A DNA stretch of 64,000 bases. It comes from Moraxella nonliquefaciens. GTDB taxonomy: Bacteria; Pseudomonadota; Gammaproteobacteria; Pseudomonadales; Moraxellaceae. The DNA lies in assembly GCF_001679005.1 (NCBI RefSeq), contig NZ_LXTW01000032.1, forward strand, positions 372,001-436,000, in the 5' to 3' direction. Below the pieces are notes generated by a model, which did not search any database, was not told the origin of the DNA, and was given only the letters and a program-made list of their open reading frames with translations. Position 1 is the first letter of the stretch. Each line of letters starts with the position of its first letter. Below, one piece after another: positions 34,134 to 43,500 of this stretch. Both the position numbers and the translations under genes were made by a program.

Positions 34134-34643
34134 TTATTTGGAAATCACTTTGGCGGAGTTAATCACAACTGGCGTGGTCGGTACGTCTGCATGATGACCA
34201 TAACGCCCTGTCGCCACGCCTTTGATTTGGTTGACCACGTCCATGCCGTCTGTAACCTTACCAAAGACTGCATAGCCCCAGCCTTGTGGTGTTGGGCTGG
34301 TGTAGTTCAAAAAGTCGTTATTTTTGACGTTGATAAAAAATTGGGCAGTCGCTGAATGTGGGTCTGATGTACGTGCCATGGCGATGGTGCCAACGTCATT
34401 TTTTAGACCATTATCCGCTTCATTTTTGATGGGTGTGCCTGTACGTTTTTCATTCATCTTACTGTCCATGCCACCGCCTTGTATCATAAAGCCGTCAATC
34501 ACACGATGAAAAACCGTGCCGTCATAATGACCGCTTTCAACATAATCAAGGAAGTTTGCCACCGTAACAGGGGCTTTTTGGGCATCAAGTTCAATGACAA
34601 TCGCACCGTGTGTGGTATCAAATTCTACAATGGGCATGTCCAT
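34134..34643 (-). CDS. ppiB: Cyclophilin-type peptidylprolyl isomerase B
   Basis: 169-residue cytoplasmic cyclophilin that speeds proline isomerisation during folding. Family blocks are visible in order: GAIVIELDAQKAPVTVANFLDYV, FHRVIDGFMIQGGG (active-site arginine and phenylalanine), MARTSDPHSATAQFFINV and GYAVFGKVTDGMDVV. No signal peptide, so PpiB and not periplasmic PpiA. ATG at 34643 with an AGGAG ribosome site. Confidence 0.95.
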   Translation of the reverse strand: MDMPIVEFDTTHGAIVIELDAQKAPVTVANFLDYVESGHYDGTVFHRVIDGFMIQGGGMDSKMNEKRTGTPIKNEADNGLKNDVGTIAMARTSDPHSATAQFFINVKNNDFLNYTSPTPQGWGYAVFGKVTDGMDVVNQIKGVATGRYGHHADVPTTPVVINSAKVISK

Positions 34644-34889
34644 AGGAACTCCTTTAAATTCAAATTAAAAAAAGATGGCATAGTATAGCATAAAATCACC
34701 AACATTTTGACAAATAACACAAAAAACAACAAAAGCATGCAAAAGAGCATCAGACAGTTAGGGAGCAGACTTTTAAAAATCATCGTAAATTCAATCAATC
34801 ATCCAAAAATCTCATTTATTTTTTGCCACTTATGGAATTTTTATTTTGTCAATTTACATAAAAATTATGCTAAAATAATAAAATTTACG

Positions 34890-34925
34890 CTTTTAGATTT
34901 TTAAATACTTTTAGATTTTTAAATA
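34890..34925. repeat. Exact 18-bp tandem duplication abutting the glnS reading frame
   Basis: CTTTTAGATTTTTAAATA occurs twice back to back, and the second copy ends at the base before the ATG at 34926. It lies where the glnS promoter or leader is expected. Confidence 0.93.
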
Positions 34926-34937
34926 ATGGAAAAACCC

Positions 34938-36692
34938 ATGACCGATTTACCTGAAAAAAACGACTTTATCCGCCAAATCATCCGTGATGACCTAGCAAGT
35001 GGTAAGCATGACAGCATCTTGACCCGTTTTCCTCCTGAACCAAACGGCTATTTGCACATCGGACACGTCAAATCTATTTGTCTAAATTTTGGTGTGGCAC
35101 AAGAATTTAATGGGGCGTGCAACCTGCGTTTTGATGACACCAACCCCATCGCTGAAAATCAAGATTATGTAGATAGTATCAAGGCAGACGTGGCATGGTT
35201 GGGTTTTGACTGGGCAGCAGAGGTGCGTTATACCTCGCATTATTTTGACAAATTATATCAGTGGGCGGTAAAACTCATCAAACAAGGCGATGCCTATGTA
35301 GATTTGCAAACGCCTGACGAGATTCGTGAACATCGTGGTGGTTTTGGCAAGCCATCTGTGGAATCGCCACAACGTAACGTCAGCATCGATGAAAATCTGT
35401 CCCGTTTTGACGACATGAAAAACGGTAAATACAAAGAAGGCGAGGCGGTACTGCGTGCCAAAATTGACATGAATCACACTAACATAAACATGAGAGACCC
35501 TGTCATCTATCGTATCATGCACGCAAACCACCATCAAACAGGCGATACATGGTGCATTTATCCCATGTATGACTACGCTCACCCCTTGTCAGATGCCCAT
35601 GAGGGAATTACGCATTCTATCTGTACGCTTGAATTTGAAGACCATCGCCCTTTTTATGATTGGCTGGTAGAAAAAGTGGGCTTTGATGTACCACCCAGAC
35701 AATACGAATTTAGTCGCCTAAACATTGACCATACATTGACGTCTAAACGTAAATTAAAACGCCTTGTGGATATGGGTGTGGTATCAGGTTGGGATGATCC
35801 ACGCATGCCAACCATTGCAGGCATGAGAAGACGTGGCTATCCTGCCGAGGGTTTGCGTGATTTTTGTGAACGTATTGGCGTGTCTAAGGCGGACGGTGTG
35901 GTAGATTTTCGCCAATTAGAATTTAGCATCAGAAGCGTACTAGAAAATACCGCCAATCGTGGCATGGCAGTGCTAAATCCATTAAAAGTTACCATCAAAA
36001 ATTTTGATGAAGCGGTGGTTGATTTTGAAAAACTTAAAAAAGACACGGTCAAAGCTCGCTTAGATGATGGCGTATTGTGGCTTACTCAGCCCAAACACCC
36101 CCAAGCGGATCATGGTGAACGTGAGATTCCCTTTACCAGAACCATCTATATTGATAAATCTGATTTTAAAATCACACCTCCAAACGGTTATAAACGCCTA
36201 TCACCCCAAAACCCCGAAATCCGCCTGCGTAACAGCTATGTATTAAAAGTTGAAGAATACATCACAGACGATGCAGGTGAGGTGGTAGAACTCATCGCCA
36301 GCATTGACCCCAAAACACTGGGCAACAACCCAGAAGGACGTAAGGTCAAAGGCGTGATTCACTGGGTATCGGCAAGTCATGGTGTGCCTGCTACCGTGCG
36401 ACTGTATGAGCATTTGCTCCTTGAAGATGATGAGATATCCGATGAACATTTTGCCAGCATTAAAACAGCAAATCCAGATGCTGATGATGACGCATTATGG
36501 GTACTCACCCATGTCAATCCCAATTCCATCAAGGTTATCAATGCCATTGTAGAGCCGTCATTGGCACAGGCACAAGGCGATGACAAGTTCCAATTTGAAC
36601 GTGAAAGCTACTTTGTGGCGGACAGCGTGGAGCATAGCACCGATAAACCTGTGTTTAATCAGATTGTGGGATTAAAAGACGGATTTAAATAA
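34938..36692 (+). CDS. glnS: Glutaminyl-tRNA synthetase
   Basis: Charges tRNA-Gln with glutamine in the cytoplasm. Class I signatures: YLHIGHVKSICLNFG (HIGH) and LTSKRKLKRL (KMSKS-equivalent). The opening FIRQIIRDDLASGKH is typical of GlnRS and separates it from glutamyl-tRNA synthetase. I prefer the ATG at 34938 (584 residues) because GGAAAA lies at good spacing before it; an in-frame ATG at 34926, directly after a duplicated 18-mer, has no ribosome site and would add four residues. Length is near the family value (about 555). Monocistronic with terminator at 36718-36744. Confidence 0.96.
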   Translation: MTDLPEKNDFIRQIIRDDLASGKHDSILTRFPPEPNGYLHIGHVKSICLNFGVAQEFNGACNLRFDDTNPIAENQDYVDSIKADVAWLGFDWAAEVRYTSHYFDKLYQWAVKLIKQGDAYVDLQTPDEIREHRGGFGKPSVESPQRNVSIDENLSRFDDMKNGKYKEGEAVLRAKIDMNHTNINMRDPVIYRIMHANHHQTGDTWCIYPMYDYAHPLSDAHEGITHSICTLEFEDHRPFYDWLVEKVGFDVPPRQYEFSRLNIDHTLTSKRKLKRLVDMGVVSGWDDPRMPTIAGMRRRGYPAEGLRDFCERIGVSKADGVVDFRQLEFSIRSVLENTANRGMAVLNPLKVTIKNFDEAVVDFEKLKKDTVKARLDDGVLWLTQPKHPQADHGEREIPFTRTIYIDKSDFKITPPNGYKRLSPQNPEIRLRNSYVLKVEEYITDDAGEVVELIASIDPKTLGNNPEGRKVKGVIHWVSASHGVPATVRLYEHLLLEDDEISDEHFASIKTANPDADDDALWVLTHVNPNSIKVINAIVEPSLAQAQGDDKFQFERESYFVADSVEHSTDKPVFNQIVGLKDGFK

Positions 36693-36717
36693 TGTTTAGC
36701 AATTTTAAAATTAAACG

Positions 36718-36744
36718 AAAGCCAAACGTGGTGTTTGGCTTTTT
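36718..36744 (+). terminator. Intrinsic terminator of glnS
   Basis: GCCAAAC and GTTTGGC pair around a 5-base loop, flanked by AAA and TTTTT; probably serves the converging hemerythrin gene too. Confidence 0.87.
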
Positions 36745-36771
36745 AATTCCATTGCCCAGCTTTTAACTCGT

Positions 36772-37200
36772 TCATTTTACATTCTCATCACTCGCCTCAT
36801 AAATGGCAAAAAGCTCATCATCGCTTAGCACCGTCTCAGCAATGGGAAAAAGCTCTCGCTCTTCAAAGCGGATATGGTCATACAACGCATTTGCAAGCTC
36901 CTTGACATCGTCGACGCTTGGGTCGGTATTGACAAGTAGGCTCTCAATGTATTCATGCTCATCAAGCATTTGCTTTGCTAATTTAACCGCTTTGTCATCG
37001 GATAATTTTGTCAAAATTACATCGGCAAGGCGTGTCCGCTCAATCTCAAAATGCGTGGGAATGGCAACGGTCAGATACTCCACCAAGGCTTGATGGTGGA
37101 TAAGTTTGTCATCATCGGTGGCGGATTTGCCTTTGTTGGCGATGACCAAGCCTAAATGGTGCTGACGAGATAAGGGCTGTAAGGTAGGATGTCGTTTCAT
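36772..37200 (-). CDS. Hemerythrin HHE-domain protein
   Basis: 142-residue all-helical protein of the hemerythrin-like family, which binds a non-haem di-iron centre and senses or carries O2, NO or iron. Putative ligands are spread as LSRQHHLGL (helix 1), HFEIERTRL (helix 2), LDEHEYIES (helix 3) and YDHIRFEERELFPIAE (helix 4), the H/E pattern expected for the HHE fold. ATG at 37200 with AGGAG. It lies downstream of narI on the same strand but after a strong terminator and an inverted-repeat element, so it is probably transcribed separately. A role in NO or nitrosative repair is plausible given its position but inferred. Confidence 0.82.
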   Translation of the reverse strand: MKRHPTLQPLSRQHHLGLVIANKGKSATDDDKLIHHQALVEYLTVAIPTHFEIERTRLADVILTKLSDDKAVKLAKQMLDEHEYIESLLVNTDPSVDDVKELANALYDHIRFEERELFPIAETVLSDDELFAIYEASDENVK

Positions 37201-37239
37201 GGGGGCTCCTGTTTGTTAATTAAGTTTTAGGTAGTAGTC

Positions 37240-37306
37240 TAAAAAGTATGCTGAACTAGGTTTCCCAAGCTCACCACGAACGGTTTTCTTAATAGCATAC
37301 TTTTTA
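37240..37306. repeat. 67-bp element with 13-bp inverted ends
   Basis: TAAAAAGTATGCT (37240-37252) and AGCATACTTTTTA (37294-37306) are perfect inverted repeats around 41 bases. It has the build of a very small MITE-like unit or a long-looped hairpin; no target duplication is seen. Confidence 0.55.
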
Positions 37307-37330
37307 AACCAGAACCAAATTTTATTATAA

Positions 37331-37367
37331 AATAAAAAAACCACAAACACTAGGGCGATGTTTGTGG
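37331..37367 (-). terminator. Intrinsic terminator of the nar operon
   Basis: On the minus strand, 37 bases after the narI stop, CCACAAACA pairs with TGTTTGTGG around a 9-base loop and is followed by seven T residues and ATTTT. Confidence 0.9.
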
Positions 37368-37403
37368 CAAAAACCGAGAAAATGGTTTTTAAAATCAGGC
37401 AGG

Positions 37404-38120
37404 TTACTGCGATGTCTTATGACGGACAATCTGATAACGTCTGCCCAAATACCAAATCGGTGCGGAGATGATGTGGATAAGACGAGTAAATGGCACAAGC
37501 AGAATCAGCGTTGTCCCTAAGAACATGTGCAACTTATAAATCAGACCTGCATCCTCTACCAAAGACGCCGCATAAACAGGTCGCAAGATGGCAAGGTTTT
37601 GAGCCCAACCTGCAAGCGATACCATCAGTGCTCCATCTTTATGATGTGGATATGAAAAAATCGTACCAAGTCCCATAAGCAACTGCACCAAAATGATAAC
37701 AAGTAACATTTTATCGCTAAATGTAGACGTATGACTCACCCGTGGGTCGGTAAAACGCCGCCAAATCAGCATAAGCAATCCCACAAGACACATCACACCT
37801 GCAATACCGCCTACGATGACTGCAAGGAGTTGTTTTTGGGGAGCGGTGATGATACGTTCATAGACAAAATGGGGGGTTAGCATGCCAAAGAAATGCCCCA
37901 ACAGTACCACAAGAATGCCAACATGGAATAAGTTGCTCGCCACACGCATTCCCTTATCATTTAGCATTTGGCTTGACCCTGCACGCCATGTATACTGCGA
38001 CAAGTCAAATCTTGCCCAACATCCCAAAATACATACCGTCAAAGCAATATAAGGATAGATGCCGTATAAAAATATGTGCATCCAGTTTTCCGGGGTTACA
38101 GCTGCGATTGCGGTTATCAT
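37404..38120 (-). CDS. narI: Respiratory nitrate reductase gamma subunit NarI
   Basis: 238-residue inner-membrane cytochrome b subunit that takes electrons from quinol and passes them to NarH. Five hydrophobic segments are visible, with the first at FLYGIYPYIALTVCILG and haem-ligand histidines expected in the SNLFHVGILVVLLGHFFGM and YKLHMFLGTTLILLVPFTRLIH helices. ATG at 38120 overlaps the narJ stop (ATGA), so it is translationally coupled. Last gene of narK-narG-narH-narJ-narI, followed by a strong terminator. Confidence 0.95.
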   Translation of the reverse strand: MITAIAAVTPENWMHIFLYGIYPYIALTVCILGCWARFDLSQYTWRAGSSQMLNDKGMRVASNLFHVGILVVLLGHFFGMLTPHFVYERIITAPQKQLLAVIVGGIAGVMCLVGLLMLIWRRFTDPRVSHTSTFSDKMLLVIILVQLLMGLGTIFSYPHHKDGALMVSLAGWAQNLAILRPVYAASLVEDAGLIYKLHMFLGTTLILLVPFTRLIHIISAPIWYLGRRYQIVRHKTSQ

Positions 38121-38914
38121 GATAACACTCCTTGGCTAACGGTTTTATTGGTTTTAAAATCCACCCAATGCACAGGGATTTCGCTCTCATTTTGGGCTTG
38201 TCTTGCTAAGGTCTCAGCGATGCGGACATCGGTTTGGCTTGATGGACAACGCTCTTCTTGCTTAGCCGCCAAAAAGTCCACGGCTTCTTCTTCCCATTCC
38301 TTATCAATGGCATCAAAAGTTGTATCATCAACTTTTTCTTTGCCCATCTTGGCAAGCTCTTCATCAATGATGGTCAAAGGCTTACCTGCGATTTGTAGTA
38401 ATGCTTTAAACAGCCCAGCATAGTCGCTGTTCTTGTCCACAAGTCTTGCCCCAAGCAAGGCGATGATATGACTAACATCAGCAATGTCCATGCGAATCTC
38501 AATATCATCTGCCATGCCAGCCTTATAAGACAAAAATTCTAAATACATGGGTAAATAGTCAGGCAATTCTTTAACATCAATGGCAAAACCTGCCTGCTCA
38601 TACTGCCCCATCAAATCAACCATTGCTTGCCCACGGTCTCGGCTCTCACCATGTACGTGTTCAAACAACCAAAGAGACAACGAACGCCCGCGTTCAAACA
38701 AGCTGTCATAGACCGATTGGGATTCAATCGCCCCTTTATTTGATAACTCATCAATAAAGGCATTAATTTCATGGCGAACATTGGGACTGATGAGTGTTGA
38801 TGTTGCCACAATATCCTTGCACGCATTTAAAGTATCATCAGTAAACAGCTCATCAGATGGATAATCCATCAGCAGGCTTATCACTTTTAGTAATTTAAAA
38901 TCAAGATGATTCAT
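38117..38914 (-). CDS. narJ: Nitrate reductase assembly chaperone NarJ
   Basis: System-specific chaperone that holds NarG-NarH in the cytoplasm until the Mo-bis-MGD cofactor and iron-sulfur clusters are in place. The 265-residue protein is helical and opens LDFKLLKVISLLMDYPSDEL, typical of NarJ; SLWLFEHVHGESRDRGQAMVDLM is the most conserved block. I choose the ATG at 38914, which has a GGAGAG ribosome site, over a GTG four codons upstream. The C-terminal 60 residues are acidic and less conserved. 13 bases separate it from narH. Confidence 0.93.
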   Translation of the reverse strand: MNHLDFKLLKVISLLMDYPSDELFTDDTLNACKDIVATSTLISPNVRHEINAFIDELSNKGAIESQSVYDSLFERGRSLSLWLFEHVHGESRDRGQAMVDLMGQYEQAGFAIDVKELPDYLPMYLEFLSYKAGMADDIEIRMDIADVSHIIALLGARLVDKNSDYAGLFKALLQIAGKPLTIIDEELAKMGKEKVDDTTFDAIDKEWEEEAVDFLAAKQEERCPSSQTDVRIAETLARQAQNESEIPVHWVDFKTNKTVSQGVLS

Positions 38915-38927
38915 ATCACTCTCCACA

Positions 38928-40466
38928 TCAATGCTCCCACGTCTGCACAGTCTCTATCATCTCACGACGATTGGATTTGCGTTGACCGAACATACTGACG
39001 TCATTATTACCTGTGCAGCCATTACCAAAGGTAAAACCACAGCCATTTCTGTCAGCAAAAGCATCAGACAATGCCTCTTCACGGTGAGCCGTTGGGATGA
39101 CAAAACGATCTTCGTAGTTAGCGATTGCCAAATAGCGATACATCTCTTCTACTTGATGTTTGCTTAGACCCACCTCATCGAGAACCGCTTGACTCTCAAC
39201 CTTATCCACAAGTTGCATGCGTTTATAAGAACGCATGGCAAGCAGACGTTTTAGGGCAAGTTTGATGGGGGCTTCATCGCCTGCTGTCAGCATGTTCGCC
39301 AAATATTTGACAGGAATACGCAGGCTATCAACATCAGGGATAAGCCCGTCCATGCCTACTTTGCCCGCTTCGGCGGCGTTTTGGATTGGCGATAGCGGTG
39401 GCACATACCATACCATCGGTAAGGTGCGGTATTCTGGATGCAAAGGCAGGGCAAGTTGCCAATCCATTGCCAGTTTGTATACAGGTGATTTTTGGGCGGA
39501 TTCAATGACGCTCATGGGTACGCCATCTTTTAAAGCTTGCTCAATGACGGCAGGGTCATTGGGGTCTAAGAACACATCAAGCTGGGCTTTGTACAGGTCT
39601 TTTTCATTTGGGGTGCTGGCAGCTTCTTTTATTTTATCAGCATCATACAATAGCACACCAAGATAGCGAATACGTCCAACACAGGTCTCAGAGCAGATGG
39701 TTGGCTGACCCGATTCAATACGTGGATAGCAGAAAATACATTTTTCAGATTTGCCCGATTTCCAATTATAATAGATTTTCTTATAAGGACAACCTGAGAT
39801 ACACATACGCCAGCCACGGCATTTGTCTTGGTCAATAAGTACAATGCCATCTTCTTCACGCTTATAGATGGCTCCTGATGGGCAAGATGCCACGCACGTT
39901 GGGTTTAGGCAGTGTTCACACAAACGTGGCAGATACATCATAAAAGTGTTTTCGTATTCGCCATAAATGTCAGCTTGAATCTGGTCAAAGTTCTTATCGG
40001 CACGACGTTTGGCAAATTCAGAACCTAGAATTTCCTCCCAGTTAGGCCCCCATTCAATTTTTTGCATACGCTTACCTGTGATAAGAGAGCGTGGGCGAGC
40101 AATGGGCTGATGATCTCCTAGTGGGGCGGTGTGTAGATGCTGATAATCAAAATCAAATGGCTCATAATAATCATCAAGGGTTGGCAGGTCAGGGTTGGCA
40201 AAGATATTTGCAAGCACACGGAACTTACCCCCAATTCTTGGGTTGATAGAACCGTTGGCGTTACGAATCCAGCCACCTCGCCATTTTTCTTGGTTCTCCC
40301 ATTCTTTGGGATAGCCGATACCAGGCTTGGATTCTACGTTGTTAAACCACGCATATTCCATACCCTCACGGCTTGTCCAAACATTTTTGCAAGTAACAGA
40401 ACAGGTGTGGCAACCGATACATTTATCAAGGTTTAGCACCATGCCAATTTGTGAGCGAATTTTCAT
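38928..40466 (-). CDS. narH: Respiratory nitrate reductase beta subunit NarH
   Basis: 512-residue iron-sulfur electron-transfer subunit on the cytoplasmic face of the membrane. Four cysteine groups are visible: C16/C19/C22/C26 (CIGCHTCSVTC), CEHCLNPTCVASCP, CRGWRMCISGCP (where tryptophan replaces a cysteine, giving the 3Fe-4S cluster) and CIFCYPRIESGQPTICSETC. These carry electrons from NarI to NarG. Length equals E. coli NarH (512). ATG at 40466; 132 bases separate it from narG, more than the other junctions in the operon. Confidence 0.97.
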   Translation of the reverse strand: MKIRSQIGMVLNLDKCIGCHTCSVTCKNVWTSREGMEYAWFNNVESKPGIGYPKEWENQEKWRGGWIRNANGSINPRIGGKFRVLANIFANPDLPTLDDYYEPFDFDYQHLHTAPLGDHQPIARPRSLITGKRMQKIEWGPNWEEILGSEFAKRRADKNFDQIQADIYGEYENTFMMYLPRLCEHCLNPTCVASCPSGAIYKREEDGIVLIDQDKCRGWRMCISGCPYKKIYYNWKSGKSEKCIFCYPRIESGQPTICSETCVGRIRYLGVLLYDADKIKEAASTPNEKDLYKAQLDVFLDPNDPAVIEQALKDGVPMSVIESAQKSPVYKLAMDWQLALPLHPEYRTLPMVWYVPPLSPIQNAAEAGKVGMDGLIPDVDSLRIPVKYLANMLTAGDEAPIKLALKRLLAMRSYKRMQLVDKVESQAVLDEVGLSKHQVEEMYRYLAIANYEDRFVIPTAHREEALSDAFADRNGCGFTFGNGCTGNNDVSMFGQRKSNRREMIETVQTWEH

Positions 40467-40598
40467 AGGTTTCCCCTTATGCCTAGTTCTTATAAATTAT
40501 TAACATTTAAAGAACATCGGTAGGTCAAAATTTGGTTTAGTTTACCCCTTTTGTCAAAGGCTTACCATGCCACCAAAAGGGATAAACTTAGCGTTTTA

Positions 40599-43500
40599 TC
40601 AGCCCAAAGTAGTAGGCAATGGAGCTGGCAGACTGTCATCAGGTTTACCTTCTAGCCAGTCAATATTTGCCATCTTACGCACGACGACAAACTCATCACG
40701 GTTACAGCCGACCGTACCATAGTAGTTAAAGCCGTACGCTTGATGAGCATAACCGCCAATCATGTGCGTAGGTTTTAGGATTGCTCGGGTAACTGAGTTG
40801 TGAATGCCGCCACGAGTGCCTGAATTTTCAGAACCTGGGATATTAACCAGTTTTTCTTGGGCGTGATACATCATGGTCATGCCCTCTTTGACACGTTGTG
40901 AGACAACAGCACGAGCGGTGATGGCACCGTTATGGTTAAAGACCTCAATCCAATCGTTATCTTCAATGCCTGCTTTTTTGGCATCAATCTCACTCATCCA
41001 CACGATAGGCCCACCACGACCTAAGGTCAGCATCAATAGATTCTCTGAATAAGTACTGTGAATCCCCCATTTTTGATGTGGTGTCAAAAAGTTAAGCACA
41101 ATCTCTTTGTTGCCGTTGGACTGATAGCGTTTTAACTCGTCTGTGGTTCTGGTGTCAATCGGTGGGCGATACTGCTGTAACTGCTCACCAAATGCCTGCA
41201 TCCAAGGATGGTCTTGATAGAACTGTTGACGACCTGTGATGGTACGCCAAGGGATGAGTTCATGTACGTTGGTATACCCTGCGTTATAACTCACCTTGTC
41301 AGATTCCAGTCCCGACCACGTTGGTGATGAGATGATTTTACGAGGCTGGGCGACAATATCACGAAAACGGATTTTTTCATGTTCGGAGGATTTGGCAAGG
41401 TGCGTATGATCTCGCCCTGTGTTACTTGACAAATCCGCCCATGCTTTGACCGCAACATGTCCGTTGGTCTCAGGAGCAAGCATCAGCACGGTCTCAGCAG
41501 CATCCACGGCGGTGTTTATGCGTGGGCGACCATAGGCCACGTTATCTTCGGTAACGGTGTAGTTAAGATCACCTAATAGCTTAATCTCTTCTTTGGTATC
41601 CCATGTAATGCCTTTTGAGCCATTGCCCAGTTTGTCCATGAGTGTGCCTAGCGATGTAAATTTGGCATAAGTGGATGGATAATCACGTTCCACAACCTTG
41701 ATGTGTGGGCAGTTTTTGCCAGGAACTGGACGTACGCCTTGGGTCTTCCAGTCGGTACCACCAAAGGGCTGGGCAAGCTCACCCTCGCTATCGTGTTGCA
41801 TGGGTAGGGTTACAATATCTGTCTCCACACCAAGATGACCAACAGACAACTCGGAGAATTTTTTGGCGATGAGTTTGTAGATTTCCCAGTCTGTCTTAGA
41901 CTCCCACGCAGGGTCGGTAGCGGCTGTCAAGGGGTGAATAAAAGGGTGCATGTCAGAGGTGTTTAAATCATCTTTTTCATACCATGTGGCGGTTGGTAGT
42001 ACGATGTCCGAGTACAAGCAAGTGGATGACATTCTAAAATCAAGCGTGGTAACAAGGTCAAGTTTGCCCGTTGCCCCATTTGGTTCAAAGTCAATCTCAG
42101 TTGGGCGAATGCCATCATGAATGGTCTCCTCACCCAAAATACCATGCTTGGTGCCTAGCAGGTAATGAAGCATATATTCATGCCCCTTACCTGATGAACC
42201 AAGCAAGTTTGAACGCCAAATAAATAGATTACGTGGAAAGTTGGCTGGATTATCAGGCGACTCGGCAGCAAAACGCACTTTGCCACTTGCCAAATTATCC
42301 ACAACATAACTCTCAATGTCTTGCCCCGACGACTTAGCAAGGCGACCAAGCTCTAAGGGATTCACATTAAGCTGTGGAGCAGATGGCAACCAACCTGCAC
42401 GCTCGGCACGCACATTATAATCTAGCATGTGTTCAGGAAAATGCGATTTATTGGCATGTGCTGATAAAATGTCATGGGCAGAGACTTTCTCATGTCGCCA
42501 TTGTGAGCTGTGATTATAAAAAAAGCTCGTGCCATTCATGTGGCGTGGCGGTCTGTGCCAGTCTAGGGCAAAGGCAACAGGTGCCCAACCTGTCTGCGGT
42601 CTTAGTTTTTCTTGACCAACATAATGAGACCAACCACCACCTGACTGACCGATACAGCCACAAAGCATCAGCATGTTGATAGCACCACGGTAGTTCATGT
42701 CCATGTGATACCAATGGTTTACCCCCGCTCCGATGATGATCATGGATTTGCCATGTGTCTTATCGGCATTTTCAGCAAATTCACGAGCGATTTGGATGAC
42801 TTTTTCACGGCTGACGCCTGTGATTTTCTCTTGCCAGGCGGGTGTGCCTGCCACGGTTTCATCATTATAATCATCCGTTACATGTTGGTTACCTACGCCA
42901 TTATCCACACCTAGGCTAGCAAGCATTAAATCAAACACCGTAACCACTTTGACCGTCTTACCATCTGCCAACACCAAAGATTTGCAAGGCACGTTTTTAT
43001 ACTGGATGCTGTCACCTTGGGCTGCGGTAAAGTAAGGATGTTCATCACCGCCAAAGTAATCCATACCAACGGTTGTTATCTCACCTGAGTCTTTTAGAGT
43101 TAGGCTTAGGTTTACGTCTGTATTATTTGTACCCTCTTTATTCTCTAAATTCCAACGACCACTCTCACCCCAACGGTAACCAATTGCTCCATAAGGCGAC
43201 ACAAGTTCACCATTATCATTGACGGCGATGGTTTTCCATTCAGGGTTGTTGTCTTGACCTAGGTTATCCACTAAGTCAGATGCACGTAAAAAACGCCCTG
43301 CTCGTGCTGACTGCCCTTCACCCTCTACCATGACAAGCATGGGCAAATCGGTATAGCGTTTGGCATAATCGATAAAATAGGCACTTGGATTTTTTAGATA
43401 AAATTCCTTGATAATCACATGACAAAACGCCTGTGCCAAAGCTGCATCTGTGCCTTGTTTTGGGTTTAGCCATAGGTCGCACAGTTTGGCAATCTCGGCA

